This document shows, piece after piece, positions 26,561-35,593 of a DNA stretch of 64,000 nucleotides; position 1 is the stretch's first letter; each line of letters starts with the position of its first letter. A program made the position numbers and the translations under genes. The stretch covers positions 1 to 64,000 of the forward strand of contig JBLIEI010000004.1 of assembly GCA_047633055.1 (NCBI GenBank). The letters run 5' to 3'. The notes beneath the pieces are model-generated. The model made no database searches. It saw only the letters and a list, made by a program, of their open reading frames with translations, and was not told the origin of the DNA. The stretch is from CALJFL01 sp047633055 (GTDB lineage: Bacteria > Pseudomonadota > Gammaproteobacteria > Pseudomonadales > Halieaceae).

Positions 26561-28447
26561 ATGATAATTCTTCGCGATATAAGCCTGCGCCGCGGCAGTA
26601 AAAACCTGCTGACCGGCGCCAACGTCACTGTCCAGCCGGGGCAGCGCTTGGCCCTGATTGGCGCCAACGGCAGCGGTAAATCCAGCCTGTTTTCTCTGTT
26701 GCTAGGGGAGCTGGGGGCCGACAACGGCGATATCGAGGGCATGAGCAAGCTGCGCCTAGCCCACATGGCCCAGGAGGTGGAGACCATAACTTTAGCCGCC
26801 GGAGAGTATGTCCTGACCGGAGATAGCAAACTGACAGCCCTGCGAAACCGGCTGGCCCAACTGGAAGCCGCCGGCGATTTTCAGGCCAGCGCTAAAATTC
26901 ACGCAGAACTGGACGATATCGACGGCTACAGCGCAGAACGTAAAGTAGATCGGCTACTGCAGGGGCTGGGTTTTGCCGACAACGCCAGTGGGCGCCCGGT
27001 TGGCGATTTCTCCGGCGGCTGGCGGATTCGTCTAAATCTGGCCAAAGCGCTGATGACTCCCTCGGATGTACTACTTCTAGACGAACCCACCAACCACCTG
27101 GACTTGGACGCTACCCTCTGGTTACAGCAATGGTTGCAGAGCTACCCCGGAACCCTGGTCATGATTTCGCATGATCGGGACTTTATTGACGCCACCTGCG
27201 AACGCATTCTGCAGATTGAGCATCAGCAGCTGAACGCATTCAAGGGCAACTACTCCGATTTCGAGCGCCAGCGCGCTGAGCGTCTGGCCAACCAACAGGC
27301 GAATTTTGAGAAACAACAACGCCGCGTTGGTGAAATCGAAGACTTTGTACGCCGATTTCGCTACAAAGCCACCAAGGCAAAGCAGGCTCAGAGCCGTTTG
27401 AAGGAATTGGAGCGCATGCAGCTGCTGGCACCGGCGCATATCGATTCGCCCTTTGATTTCCATTTCCTGCCGGCGGGTCGCACCAGCGACCCGATCCTGC
27501 TATTGGATGAGGCTAATCTAGGCTATGGCGACGAACCGATATTAGAGGGGGTTTCCCTGAGCCTGCGCCCAGGCTCCAGGCTGGGCCTACTAGGCAAAAA
27601 TGGCGCTGGCAAGTCCACTCTGCTAAAAGGTCTCATCGGCGAGCTACCGTTACTGGCGGGGCGCAGAGTCGCCGGTGAGCATTGCCGTGTCGGCTACTTT
27701 GATCAACAACAGCTAGAGGTTTTGGACCTTTCGGCGAGCGCCGCACTGCATTTGCAACGACTTTCCCCGCTAGCGCGGGAGCAGGAAATTCTCGACTTCC
27801 TGGGTGGCTTTAATTTTCGCGGCGACAGCGCCACCAGTGCTATTGCCCCTTTCTCTGGAGGCGAAAAGGCACGACTTGCCCTCGCTCTAGTGGTCTGGCA
27901 GCGGCCAAATTTGCTGGTTCTGGACGAACCAACCAATCACCTGGATCTGGAGATGCGCCACGCCATGGAGGTTGCCCTGCAAAGTTTCGACGGCGCTCTC
28001 ATTCTGGTCAGTCACGACCGACACATGTTGCGCAATACCGTGGAAGAGTTGTTATTGGTGCACGATGGCAGGGTCGAGAGCTACGAGGACGATCTCAACG
28101 CTTACGAGAAATGGATTCTGGCCAGTTATAGCAGCACAGACGCACCCACAGCGGGCGCCAGCGATAGCAACCGGAAGGAGAAGCGTCAGCAAGCTGCGGC
28201 TGAACGCGCCAAGCTGCGCCCACTCACCCAACAGTTGACGAAAGTCGAAGCAGAGATGGAAAAACTGAGCAAAGCCCTGAGCGAACTGGAGCAGCAGCTG
28301 GCTAACCCGGCGATCTATGAGCCGGGAGAAAAAAACAACTTGGCGGAGCTGTTAAGACAGCAAAGGGAGACAAAGAGCCGCGCCCAGGCGTTCGAGGATC
28401 GCTGGCTTGAGTTGCAGGAAGAGCTGGAAGCACTCACAAGCGAATAA
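26561..28447 (+). CDS. yheS: ABC-F family ATPase (YheS-like)
   Basis: A 628-residue soluble protein with two ABC domains and no membrane segments. Walker A: GANGSGKSS (about 34-42) and GKNGAGKST (about 344); signatures FSGGWRIRL and FSGGEKARL; Walker B LLLDEPTNHLD and LVLDEPTNHLD. The inter-domain linker is charged (about 225-290) and a C-terminal coiled coil (from 540, Glu/Gln/Leu-rich) follows. ABC-F proteins act on ribosomes; the YheS group is best matched by length and layout. The stop overlaps the convergent GIY-YIG gene by 14 bases. Confidence 0.92.
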   Translation: MIILRDISLRRGSKNLLTGANVTVQPGQRLALIGANGSGKSSLFSLLLGELGADNGDIEGMSKLRLAHMAQEVETITLAAGEYVLTGDSKLTALRNRLAQLEAAGDFQASAKIHAELDDIDGYSAERKVDRLLQGLGFADNASGRPVGDFSGGWRIRLNLAKALMTPSDVLLLDEPTNHLDLDATLWLQQWLQSYPGTLVMISHDRDFIDATCERILQIEHQQLNAFKGNYSDFERQRAERLANQQANFEKQQRRVGEIEDFVRRFRYKATKAKQAQSRLKELERMQLLAPAHIDSPFDFHFLPAGRTSDPILLLDEANLGYGDEPILEGVSLSLRPGSRLGLLGKNGAGKSTLLKGLIGELPLLAGRRVAGEHCRVGYFDQQQLEVLDLSASAALHLQRLSPLAREQEILDFLGGFNFRGDSATSAIAPFSGGEKARLALALVVWQRPNLLVLDEPTNHLDLEMRHAMEVALQSFDGALILVSHDRHMLRNTVEELLLVHDGRVESYEDDLNAYEKWILASYSSTDAPTAGASDSNRKEKRQQAAAERAKLRPLTQQLTKVEAEMEKLSKALSELEQQLANPAIYEPGEKNNLAELLRQQRETKSRAQAFEDRWLELQEELEALTSE

Positions 28448-28718
28448 GTTTTAATTTATCCACTCGGGCCAGACGCTTGATCGCGGCCTCGCGCTGAAGC
28501 GCGGGGCCGCGGCCAGTAGTAGAATCAGACCACATCAACCGCACCGGGCGCCTGCCTCGAGTATATTTGGGACCCCCAACGATCTCTCCATTATGCTGCC
28601 GTAACCTTCGGCTCAGATCAACGGCTATACCTGTATAAAGCGTCTTATCGGCACATTCCAAAATATAAACATGCCAAACTTCATCTGACACTAGCGACGT
28701 CACCCCTGATTGGCACAA
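28434..28718 (-). CDS. GIY-YIG nuclease-superfamily protein (UPF0213/YhbQ-like)
   Basis: A 94-residue single-domain GIY-YIG protein: VYILECADKTLYTGIAVDLSRRL holds the two tyrosine strands and the catalytic Arg, GGPKYTRGRRPV the following loop, and LQREAAIKRLARVDKLKLI the glutamate helix. Small YhbQ-type proteins have been linked to DNA repair, but the substrate is not settled. A GTG at 28691 (MSDEVWHVYIL) with GGGGTGA upstream may be the true start. Confidence 0.88.
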   Translation of the reverse strand: MCQSGVTSLVSDEVWHVYILECADKTLYTGIAVDLSRRLRQHNGEIVGGPKYTRGRRPVRLMWSDSTTGRGPALQREAAIKRLARVDKLKLIRL

Positions 28719-28819
28719 AACTGATCATTTGCCTGCGCCTGCCTGAAACAAGGTCACCGACACGCTATCCGATATAGCCCACTGTACTATGAGCATATCG
28801 AAAAACTCTAGCACCACCG

Positions 28820-28847
28820 TTGAGTCCACGAGTACCAATGGTATGAT
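28820..28847 (+). promoter_or_regulatory. Predicted sigma-70 promoter of trxA
   Basis: TTGAGT (28820-28825), a 16-base spacer and TATGAT (28842-28847) preceded by TGG, giving an extended -10. Start of transcription would be near 28854, about 43 bases before trxA. Confidence 0.55.
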
Positions 28848-28896
28848 TGCGCCCTATTGCATTGCAGAATTTATCTGCAAACTTATGGAGACAACA

Positions 28897-29223
28897 ATGA
28901 GTGAACAAATTGTACACGTCACCGATTCGACCTTCGATGAGGAAGTACTGAATTCTGATGTGCCCGTATTGGTTGACTTCTGGGCCGAATGGTGTGGACC
29001 CTGCAAGATGATTGCCCCTGTACTGGCGGAAATCGCCGAAGAATACAGCGGTAAATTGAAGGTATGTAAGGTCGATGTGGATTCAAACCCAGACATTCCA
29101 CCCAAGTTTGGTATCCGCGGAATACCGACTCTTATCGTCTTCAAGGACGGCAATGCTGAAGCCACCAAGGTCGGCGCACTGTCCAAGACGCAACTGACAG
29201 AATTTGTTCAGGAAGTAATATAA
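28897..29223 (+). CDS. trxA: Thioredoxin 1
   Basis: A 108-residue thioredoxin, the same length as the E. coli protein (108-109 aa), with the active site WCGPC at residues 32-36, the buried Asp in PVLVDFWAEW and the cis-proline in RGIPTLIVF. It reduces protein disulfides in the cytosol. The ATG at 28897 has GGAG (28887-28890) upstream; a longer in-frame start at 28789 overlaps the predicted promoter. It precedes rho, as in most gammaproteobacteria. Confidence 0.97.
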   Translation: MSEQIVHVTDSTFDEEVLNSDVPVLVDFWAEWCGPCKMIAPVLAEIAEEYSGKLKVCKVDVDSNPDIPPKFGIRGIPTLIVFKDGNAEATKVGALSKTQLTEFVQEVI

Positions 29224-29228
29224 ATTCT

Positions 29229-29257
29229 GCGGAACCTCGCCGCTGGCGAGGTTCCGC
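29229..29257 (+). terminator. Strong 13-bp hairpin after trxA
   Basis: GCGGAACCTCGCC (29229-29241) pairs perfectly with GGCGAGGTTCCGC (29245-29257) around a 3-base loop. No T-run follows, so it may be an mRNA 3'-end stabiliser or a weak terminator rather than a full intrinsic terminator. Confidence 0.6.
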
Positions 29258-29345
29258 CGCTTTCACTCCCGATTTTATGAGCTGAAAAAGCGCTAGACGG
29301 GTCTTCCGTAAGGTGCTACATTTCAATCCGTCGCACATGTCTGTG

Positions 29346-29396
29346 CCACAATAAAAAACCTACTACCCAAACACTAAAGCAATCTACGTCACTAAT
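29346..29396 (+). promoter_or_regulatory. C-rich, G-poor rho leader (rut-like)
   Basis: In these 51 bases there are 16 C and only 2 G, an unstructured C>G stretch of the kind Rho binds. It is followed by a short hairpin GTTGGC / GCCAAC (29398-29412). In E. coli rho is autoregulated by Rho-dependent termination in its leader, so the same is likely here (inference). Confidence 0.5.
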
Positions 29397-29468
29397 GGTT
29401 GGCTCAGCCAACTGACCCTCACGTTGATACTTCTTCCTCTTACGTAAATCCTACGCCAGTGATTTTTT

Positions 29469-30737
29469 ATGAATCTAACCGACCTTAAAACCAAATCCAC
29501 TCAGGAACTTATCGATATTGCCAAAGAAATTGGCCTCGATAATATGGCCCGTTCCCGCAAGCAGGATATTATTTTCGCCATCCTGAAGCGTCATGCTAAA
29601 AGTGGCGAGGACATCTACGGTGACGGTGTCCTGGAAATATTACAGGACGGCTTTGGTTTTCTCCGCTCTGCGGACAGTTCTTACCTTGCCGGACCCGACG
29701 ATATTTACGTTTCACCCAGCCAAATTCGCCGCTTTAATCTGCGCACCGGCGACACCATCGTTGGCAAGATACGGCCTCCAAAGGACAGCGAACGCTATTT
29801 CGCATTATTGAAGGTCGACCAGGTTAACTTCGACAAGCCTGAGAATTCCAAGCACAAAATACTCTTTGAAAACCTCACGCCTCTGTTTCCGGATCAACGC
29901 CTCACTCTGGAAGTAGGCAATGGCAGCACCGAAGACATGACCGGCCGTATCATCGACCTCGTAGCACCCATCGGCAAAGGGCAACGCGGCCTGCTGGTAG
30001 CACCGCCCAAGGCCGGTAAAACCATCATGATGCAGAATATCGCCCAGTCCATCATCACCAATAACCCTGACTGCGACATCATTGTCCTGCTGATCGATGA
30101 GCGTCCAGAAGAAGTGACCGAAATGCAGCGCTCAGTAGGCGCACGCGGTGCCGAGGTAGTGGCATCCACCTTCGATGAACCCCCTTCGCGCCACGTACAG
30201 GTCGCCGACATGGTGATCGAAAAAGCCAAGCGTCTGGTAGAACACAAACGGGATGTGGTGATACTGCTGGACTCGATCACTCGTCTGGCACGCGCATACA
30301 ACACGGTTATTCCAAGCTCAGGGAAAGTCTTGACCGGTGGTGTCGACGCCCACGCACTGGAACGCCCCAAGCGTTTTTTCGGCGCCGCACGAAACATTGA
30401 AGAAGGCGGCAGCTTGTCTATTATCGCCACCGCTCTGGTTGATACCGGCTCCAAAATGGACGAGGTGATCTACGAAGAGTTCAAGGGCACCGGTAACGCT
30501 GAACTGCATCTCGATCGAAAAATTGCCGAGAAACGTGTTTATCCCGCCATTAATATTCGTCGCTCCGGTACCCGCCGCGAAGAACTGCTGACCGGCGAAG
30601 AAGAACTGGCGCGAATGTGGATTTTACGCAAACTGCTACACGGCATGGAGGATTTGGCGGCCATCGAATTTTTGTCCGACCGACTCAAGGACACCAAAAC
30701 CAACGAAGAGTTCTTCCTGTCGATGAAGCGCAAGTAG
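29469..30737 (+). CDS. rho: Transcription termination factor Rho
   Basis: A full-length 422-residue Rho hexameric RNA helicase. The N-terminal helix bundle (MNLTDLKTKSTQELIDIAKE) and cold-shock-like RNA-binding domain (GVLEILQDGFGFLRS, about 55-115) are both present. The motor follows: Walker A APPKAGKT (about 178-185), ERPEEVTEMQRSV, Q-loop SGKVLTGGVDA, R-loop FKGTGN and arginine finger SGTRREELL. It ends Rho-dependent transcripts. A second, short Rho occurs at 51918-52862. Confidence 0.98.
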   Translation: MNLTDLKTKSTQELIDIAKEIGLDNMARSRKQDIIFAILKRHAKSGEDIYGDGVLEILQDGFGFLRSADSSYLAGPDDIYVSPSQIRRFNLRTGDTIVGKIRPPKDSERYFALLKVDQVNFDKPENSKHKILFENLTPLFPDQRLTLEVGNGSTEDMTGRIIDLVAPIGKGQRGLLVAPPKAGKTIMMQNIAQSIITNNPDCDIIVLLIDERPEEVTEMQRSVGARGAEVVASTFDEPPSRHVQVADMVIEKAKRLVEHKRDVVILLDSITRLARAYNTVIPSSGKVLTGGVDAHALERPKRFFGAARNIEEGGSLSIIATALVDTGSKMDEVIYEEFKGTGNAELHLDRKIAEKRVYPAINIRRSGTRREELLTGEEELARMWILRKLLHGMEDLAAIEFLSDRLKDTKTNEEFFLSMKRK

Positions 30738-30785
30738 AGTTCACTGCTCAGCTATTAGACAAGATTAATCGAGGCTACAACACGT

Positions 30786-30791
30786 TATAAT
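30786..30791 (+). promoter_or_regulatory. Perfect -10 box upstream of ubiD
   Basis: TATAAT lies 31 bases before the ubiD start; no good -35 is seen at 16-18 bases, so activity may depend on an activator. Confidence 0.4.
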
Positions 30792-30822
30792 GCGCTGCCA
30801 AAGTGCATGAGGAAGTGTAGAC

Positions 30823-32319
30823 GTGGCCATAAAATATTCTGATTTACGCGATTTTATCGCCGCCCTGGAAGAGCGCGGTGAACTTAAGCGTATCAGCGTA
30901 GAAGTCGACCCCCATCTTGAAATGACCGAGATCGCCGATCGCACCTTGCGCGCTGGTGGTCCGGCTTTGTTGTTCGAAAATCCAAAAGGGTTTAACACCC
31001 CCGTACTGGCCAACCTGTTCGGCACAGAACATCGGGTGGCGCTGGGCATGGGCGCGGAAAAAGTCTCGGCTCTACGCGAGATAGGCGAACTGCTCGCTTA
31101 TCTGCGACAACCAGACCCACCCAAAGGTATACGCGACGCTATCGATAAGGCACCGATACTAAAAAAAGTTCTCACTATGAGCCCCAAACAGGTGCGCAAC
31201 CCGGTCTGCCAATTTCATCAGCGACACGGTGATGACGTCGACCTGTATCAGTTGCCGATACAGACTTGCTGGCCCGGTGACGCTGGCCCGCTTATAACAT
31301 GGCCGCTGGTAATTACCCGCGGGCCGGAAAAAGAACGGCAGAACCTTGGTATCTACCGGATGCAACTGATTGGTCGCAATAAACTGATCATGCGCTGGCT
31401 CTCTCATCGAGGCGGTGCCCTGGACTACCGTGACTGGCAACTGAAAAATCCCGGTAAGCGTTATCCGGTGGCGGTCGCTCTGGGTGCAGACCCAGCCACA
31501 ACGCTAGGTGCGGTCACCCCCGTCCCAGACTCTATTTCTGAATACGGGTTTGCCGGCTTGCTACGAGGCAGAAAAACCGAAGTTGCCGAATGCGTCACAC
31601 CACTGTGTCGGGAGCACGGCTTACAGATTCCTGCCAGCGCTGAATTTATTTTGGAAGGCTATCTCGAACCCGGCGAGATGGCGGACGAGGGCCCTTTCGG
31701 GGACCATACGGGCTACTACAACGAGGTAGAATCGTTCCCCGTTTTTACTGTGGATGCGATCACTACTCGAGAAACGCCAATTTATCACAGCACCTATACA
31801 GGACGACCGCCGGATGAACCAGCGATACTCGGCGTCGCCCTGAACGAAGTATTTGTGCCAATTCTGAAAAAGCAGTTTCCGGAGATCACTGATTTTTATT
31901 TGCCGCCCGAAGGATGTTCCTATCGAATGGCAGTCGTCACTATGCGCAAGGAATACCCGGGTCATGCCAAGCGGGTCATGTTGGGTATCTGGTCCTTCTT
32001 ACGCCAGTTTATGTATACCAAGTTCATTATCGTCACTGATGAGGACGTGAACGCCCGTGACTGGAAAGATGTAGTCTGGGCAATGACAACACGGATGGAC
32101 CCACGCCGTGATTGCGTATTTATCGACAATACGCCGATAGACTACCTCGACTTTGCTTCACCGGTAGCGGGACTAGGTTCAAAAGTGGGCTTTGATGCAA
32201 CCAACAAATGGCCAGGCGAGACGAACAGGGAGTGGGGCACACCAATCTCGATGGACGACGCTACCCGTGCTCGGGTTGATGAACTCTGGAGTGAGCTGGG
32301 TTTGGATGCTGACTTATAG
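30823..32319 (+). CDS. ubiD: UbiD 3-octaprenyl-4-hydroxybenzoate decarboxylase
   Basis: A 498-residue UbiD (E. coli 497 aa), a prenylated-FMN-dependent decarboxylase of ubiquinone synthesis. Conserved blocks include MGMGAEKV-like GMGAEKVSALRE, IYRMQLIGRNKLIMRW (Arg for prFMN/phosphate), and the Glu-rich EGYLEPGEMADEGPFGDHTGYY catalytic region (given in part). Start is GTG at 30823 with AGGAAG upstream. The prFMN synthase UbiX is not in the window. Confidence 0.96.
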   Translation: MAIKYSDLRDFIAALEERGELKRISVEVDPHLEMTEIADRTLRAGGPALLFENPKGFNTPVLANLFGTEHRVALGMGAEKVSALREIGELLAYLRQPDPPKGIRDAIDKAPILKKVLTMSPKQVRNPVCQFHQRHGDDVDLYQLPIQTCWPGDAGPLITWPLVITRGPEKERQNLGIYRMQLIGRNKLIMRWLSHRGGALDYRDWQLKNPGKRYPVAVALGADPATTLGAVTPVPDSISEYGFAGLLRGRKTEVAECVTPLCREHGLQIPASAEFILEGYLEPGEMADEGPFGDHTGYYNEVESFPVFTVDAITTRETPIYHSTYTGRPPDEPAILGVALNEVFVPILKKQFPEITDFYLPPEGCSYRMAVVTMRKEYPGHAKRVMLGIWSFLRQFMYTKFIIVTDEDVNARDWKDVVWAMTTRMDPRRDCVFIDNTPIDYLDFASPVAGLGSKVGFDATNKWPGETNREWGTPISMDDATRARVDELWSELGLDADL

Positions 32320-32374
32320 GGTCGATGGCGGCCCTACCCAAAATGTGGTTATTTTCGTCGGACTGGCTATATAC

Positions 32375-33628
32375 TTATCTGCGCTGCAAGTGGTGAGAAC
32401 GGGAAATGGCCTGAACCGGCAGCGGCACATCCGGTAGATCCGCTTCATGTGATAACAAACCCTCGCGAAAGTAGGCACCACTGGAACGGATTTCGCCAAG
32501 GGCCGCCAACAACCGTCCTAATTCCGCACATACCTCCGGGGAGCGGCGCAGCTTGTAACTACTTTCAAAATAATCTCGGGCCTTGCCCCACAGTTTATTG
32601 CGGGCTGACAGGCGACCCAAGGTCAACATCAGCAGTGGGTCACCCTCGTGACCACTGAGCCAAACTTCAGCCAACACGAGTTGGCGAGAGACATTCGCAC
32701 CTTTGACCAAACCAAACAAACGCGCCAGCTCGCTATCCCAGTCCTGCTTTAAAGCCCGGGTCAATACTTTCTCGGCGCTGGCATGCTCACCTTTTTCAAT
32801 CAGCAACTCGACATAGAACTTTAATAGAGTCACGTCACGTTTTAGATCAGCGGGCAGCATTTTCCAGCGCTGCTGTAACTCTGCCGCGACGTCCTGGCCG
32901 CCGCCGAGGCCCTCGCGTAATAGCTGAGTGTGCACCTTACGATTCAGCGCCAACAACTCAGCTTCGGGCATAAGTTGATACTTCTTGAGCTCCGGTAGCA
33001 ATTCAGAAAGGCTTTTCCAATCCTCCAGACCCTCATAAGCCCGGCACATCAGATCCAGCACGTGTGGGTGACGACCCGCGTTACGCCGTGCTCTCACTAA
33101 TGTAGCCAGCGCCTGCTCGTACTGGCCCGCCGCCAACTTGAGCTCCGCCTGTGTCAACTCCACAGCAATACCTGCTTCCGAGTCGGAGGCTTCGGCAGCA
33201 CTGAGATACTCACGCATTTTTTCGGGCTCGTTCAAAGCATAGCTGGCGCGAGCCGCCATCAGGTAATTGAGCAGCGGAGTTTCATTGTGACGGGCACCGC
33301 GCAGTAACTGCTGCCTGGCCTTAGACCAGTTGCCCTCAATAAAGCTGATCAGACCACGACTCGTCAGCCTGGAGGACTGCCGCGCTTTACGCGAGCCAAG
33401 CCAGCTGATCAAAGAACTTTGACCAGAAAAAATTTTGCGCGTTAGCCGAACGACTCCATAGATCAAAAGAGTGAACACCAGTAGCAACAGCACACCAATC
33501 CAGAGGCTGGTCTCCAACGTGTAGTTGCCGTAGGACAGCAATACGTATCCAGGATCAGTTTCGATGACGGCCACAATGCCTACACCCAGGAGTAGCGCGA
33601 TCAGAATCAGGACGAACAACTTGCGCAT
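32375..33628 (-). CDS. hemY: HemY-like inner-membrane TPR protein
   Basis: A 417-residue protein with two membrane helices at the N-terminus (about 5-22 and 40-62) and a long helical TPR-type domain. It belongs to the proteobacterial HemY group, which is unrelated to protoporphyrinogen oxidase; its role in haem metabolism is known mainly from operon position. It follows hemX by 3 bases. Confidence 0.92.
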   Translation of the reverse strand: MRKLFVLILIALLLGVGIVAVIETDPGYVLLSYGNYTLETSLWIGVLLLLVFTLLIYGVVRLTRKIFSGQSSLISWLGSRKARQSSRLTSRGLISFIEGNWSKARQQLLRGARHNETPLLNYLMAARASYALNEPEKMREYLSAAEASDSEAGIAVELTQAELKLAAGQYEQALATLVRARRNAGRHPHVLDLMCRAYEGLEDWKSLSELLPELKKYQLMPEAELLALNRKVHTQLLREGLGGGQDVAAELQQRWKMLPADLKRDVTLLKFYVELLIEKGEHASAEKVLTRALKQDWDSELARLFGLVKGANVSRQLVLAEVWLSGHEGDPLLMLTLGRLSARNKLWGKARDYFESSYKLRRSPEVCAELGRLLAALGEIRSSGAYFREGLLSHEADLPDVPLPVQAISRSHHLQRR

Positions 33629-33631
33629 ATA

Positions 33632-34819
33632 TTAGCCCTCGCCGGTCAGTTGAAGACGCGAGGTCATGGCCGCATCCACTGCCCCCAGGGAGCGGGAAAT
33701 ATCTGGCAGCTGAACTTCTACCACTTGGCTCTTCAGGGCGTTTAGTTCGCGCGCAATCGCGCGCGCTGCGACCCCGTCGGATTCCAGGAACTCCCCGACC
33801 CAGTGTTCTGCGCGCTGCAGGCTTTCGTTATAGAGCAACTGATTGCCAGACAAAAGAGCAGCCTGCGCTTGTTCCAGCAACATACGCAAGTTCTGACGCA
33901 CCAGGCCCTCCCATTGTGGGTCCATCAGCGCCTGCATGGGCGCATCGCGTCGGCGAATAATAATGTAATCGGACAGCTTCACGAGCGCTGATTCATAACC
34001 TTGCAGCAGCCGACCCTGCCAATCTTCAGCAGGAATTTCGCCAGGTTGCGCCTCGACATCAGGCAATTCAAAAATAACTAATGCACCCGCCTGATCCGCT
34101 AACGCAGCAAGCCGCAAATAAATGCCCTCTACATCCAGTTGCGGGACTGCCCGCAGGACCGCCAAATCAGCAGCGATTGCGGCTCTGGCCCCAAACAGGC
34201 CGACATCATCTAGCTGTAATAAAACTGCATCGGCGCTGCGCAACAAGGCTCTGGCCGCCTCGACATCTCTGGTCATAATTAAACGCTGATTAGCCAGTCT
34301 GAGCAGATATTCTGTCTCTGCCAACAGCCAGTCTTCGCGGTCCGCAGCACTGAAGCGGGCAATTTCTGTACGCTGCTCCGCCAGTTGGGCCTCCAACTGA
34401 ACAAGTACACCGGCCTGCACTTCCACCGTCACGGCCTGCGCTTCGGTCATCGTGGTCAACGCTTGCACATCGAGACCGAGTTGAGCTTCCAGCGCGCCTA
34501 TATCCTGAACCAGCTCGCCCTTCAGGCGTTGCCCAATTTCATTGAGATTGGCCTGCTCGCCAGCGGCAACCGTTTCTAAACCGGCAACCCGCTCGAGGAG
34601 CTTAGCTTCCCGCTGCTGGACCTGCTGCACCGCGAACCCGACGCCAACCGCTAGGCCAACGCCCAATAACAGCGCCAGCCACGCGATAAAGCCACCGCCG
34701 CCGCGTCCCGAGGGCGCCGCAGGTTTTTTGCTTTCAACCACGACTGTGGGTGTGGTTGTGGGTGCCGCTGGCTCCGATACCTCACTGTTTTCTTGGTTAT
34801 TTTCTTGCTGTTCGCTCAC
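33632..34819 (-). CDS. hemX: HemX-like membrane protein
   Basis: A 395-residue protein with a Gln/Glu/Pro/Thr-rich N-terminus, one membrane helix (about 43-65), a coiled-coil region and a C-terminal helical domain. It is encoded between hemD and hemY as in enterobacteria and pseudomonads. Older databases call HemX a uroporphyrinogen methyltransferase, but the SAM-binding motifs are absent. Start is GTG at 34819, directly abutting the hemD stop. Confidence 0.9.
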   Translation of the reverse strand: MSEQQENNQENSEVSEPAAPTTTPTVVVESKKPAAPSGRGGGGFIAWLALLLGVGLAVGVGFAVQQVQQREAKLLERVAGLETVAAGEQANLNEIGQRLKGELVQDIGALEAQLGLDVQALTTMTEAQAVTVEVQAGVLVQLEAQLAEQRTEIARFSAADREDWLLAETEYLLRLANQRLIMTRDVEAARALLRSADAVLLQLDDVGLFGARAAIAADLAVLRAVPQLDVEGIYLRLAALADQAGALVIFELPDVEAQPGEIPAEDWQGRLLQGYESALVKLSDYIIIRRRDAPMQALMDPQWEGLVRQNLRMLLEQAQAALLSGNQLLYNESLQRAEHWVGEFLESDGVAARAIARELNALKSQVVEVQLPDISRSLGAVDAAMTSRLQLTGEG

Positions 34820-35593
34820 TCAGCTTTCCCCCGAGCCTGACTGCCAATTATCTACTGCCTGCATGAATGCAGCATCCGATGCGTTTTCAGCCAAAAGAAT
34901 ATTTGTAAAGCCCATTGCCTCTGCCTCCCGCGCAATACGACGAGAAGGCACCAGGAGCCCCATACCCTGTAAGTTAGTGGTTTCTTGCGGGCTAAGCAAT
35001 GCCAACATATTGGTCAATCCCTCTCCGCTGCTGATCAAAATCAAACCAATCTGTGAATCGATGAGTTTTTGCGCCAGCTCACCCGACGCCAGACTGGGGC
35101 AAACTCGCCGATAACAGCGCAGCTCGTTGAGCTGGGCACCCCTGATTTCAAGAGTCTCGCGCAGCGTACCGCGCCCACCCTCGCCTTTAACGATGAGTAC
35201 TTTGTCGCCAGCCACCGATTGCAATGTAGGCAGGGCCAGCAAACCCTCGCTGGTCATCTGTGAAGCCGGCGATAACGGCATCACACCATAGGCCGCCAGC
35301 GACTGCGCCGTACTGGCTCCGATCGCATACCAGTTAATACCTACCGGCAACTGCGGCCAGTGGGCAATGACACGTTCCATACCAAAATGCACGGCGTTGC
35401 CACTGATGAAAATAACATGCTGGTATTGATCAAGGTCTCGCAGATACTGCTGGTCGGCAGCGGCCAACTCCGGCAAGGCACAGAGCTCCATCAATGGTTG
35501 CGCATGAACCGTATAACCCCTTAATGCCAGTCCGTCGCACAGCTTGGTAGCTTGCCCGTCGGGGCGGGTCACCAACACTGCGCTAGCCCTCAT
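34820..35593 (-). CDS. hemD: Uroporphyrinogen-III synthase
   Basis: A 257-residue HemD, which closes and inverts ring D of hydroxymethylbilane to give uroporphyrinogen III. N-terminal VLVTRPDGQATKL, then VIFISGNAVHFGMER and later LILISSGEGLTNML mark the two lobes. The ATG at 35593 overlaps the hemC end by 11 bases; an upstream start at 35713 is rejected because it would lie deep in hemC. Sequence is weakly conserved in this family, so position helps the call. Confidence 0.93.
   Translation of the reverse strand: MRASAVLVTRPDGQATKLCDGLALRGYTVHAQPLMELCALPELAAADQQYLRDLDQYQHVIFISGNAVHFGMERVIAHWPQLPVGINWYAIGASTAQSLAAYGVMPLSPASQMTSEGLLALPTLQSVAGDKVLIVKGEGGRGTLRETLEIRGAQLNELRCYRRVCPSLASGELAQKLIDSQIGLILISSGEGLTNMLALLSPQETTNLQGMGLLVPSRRIAREAEAMGFTNILLAENASDAAFMQAVDNWQSGSGES

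Noticed and set aside
29229..29257. Hairpin after trxA as a full intrinsic terminator
   Set aside because: A 13-bp perfect stem but no T-run follows; read-through into rho is expected, so only a weak terminator or stabiliser is proposed.
33632..34819. HemX as uroporphyrinogen-III C-methyltransferase
   Set aside because: The old database name is not supported: no SAM-binding motifs, one membrane helix and coiled-coil architecture instead.
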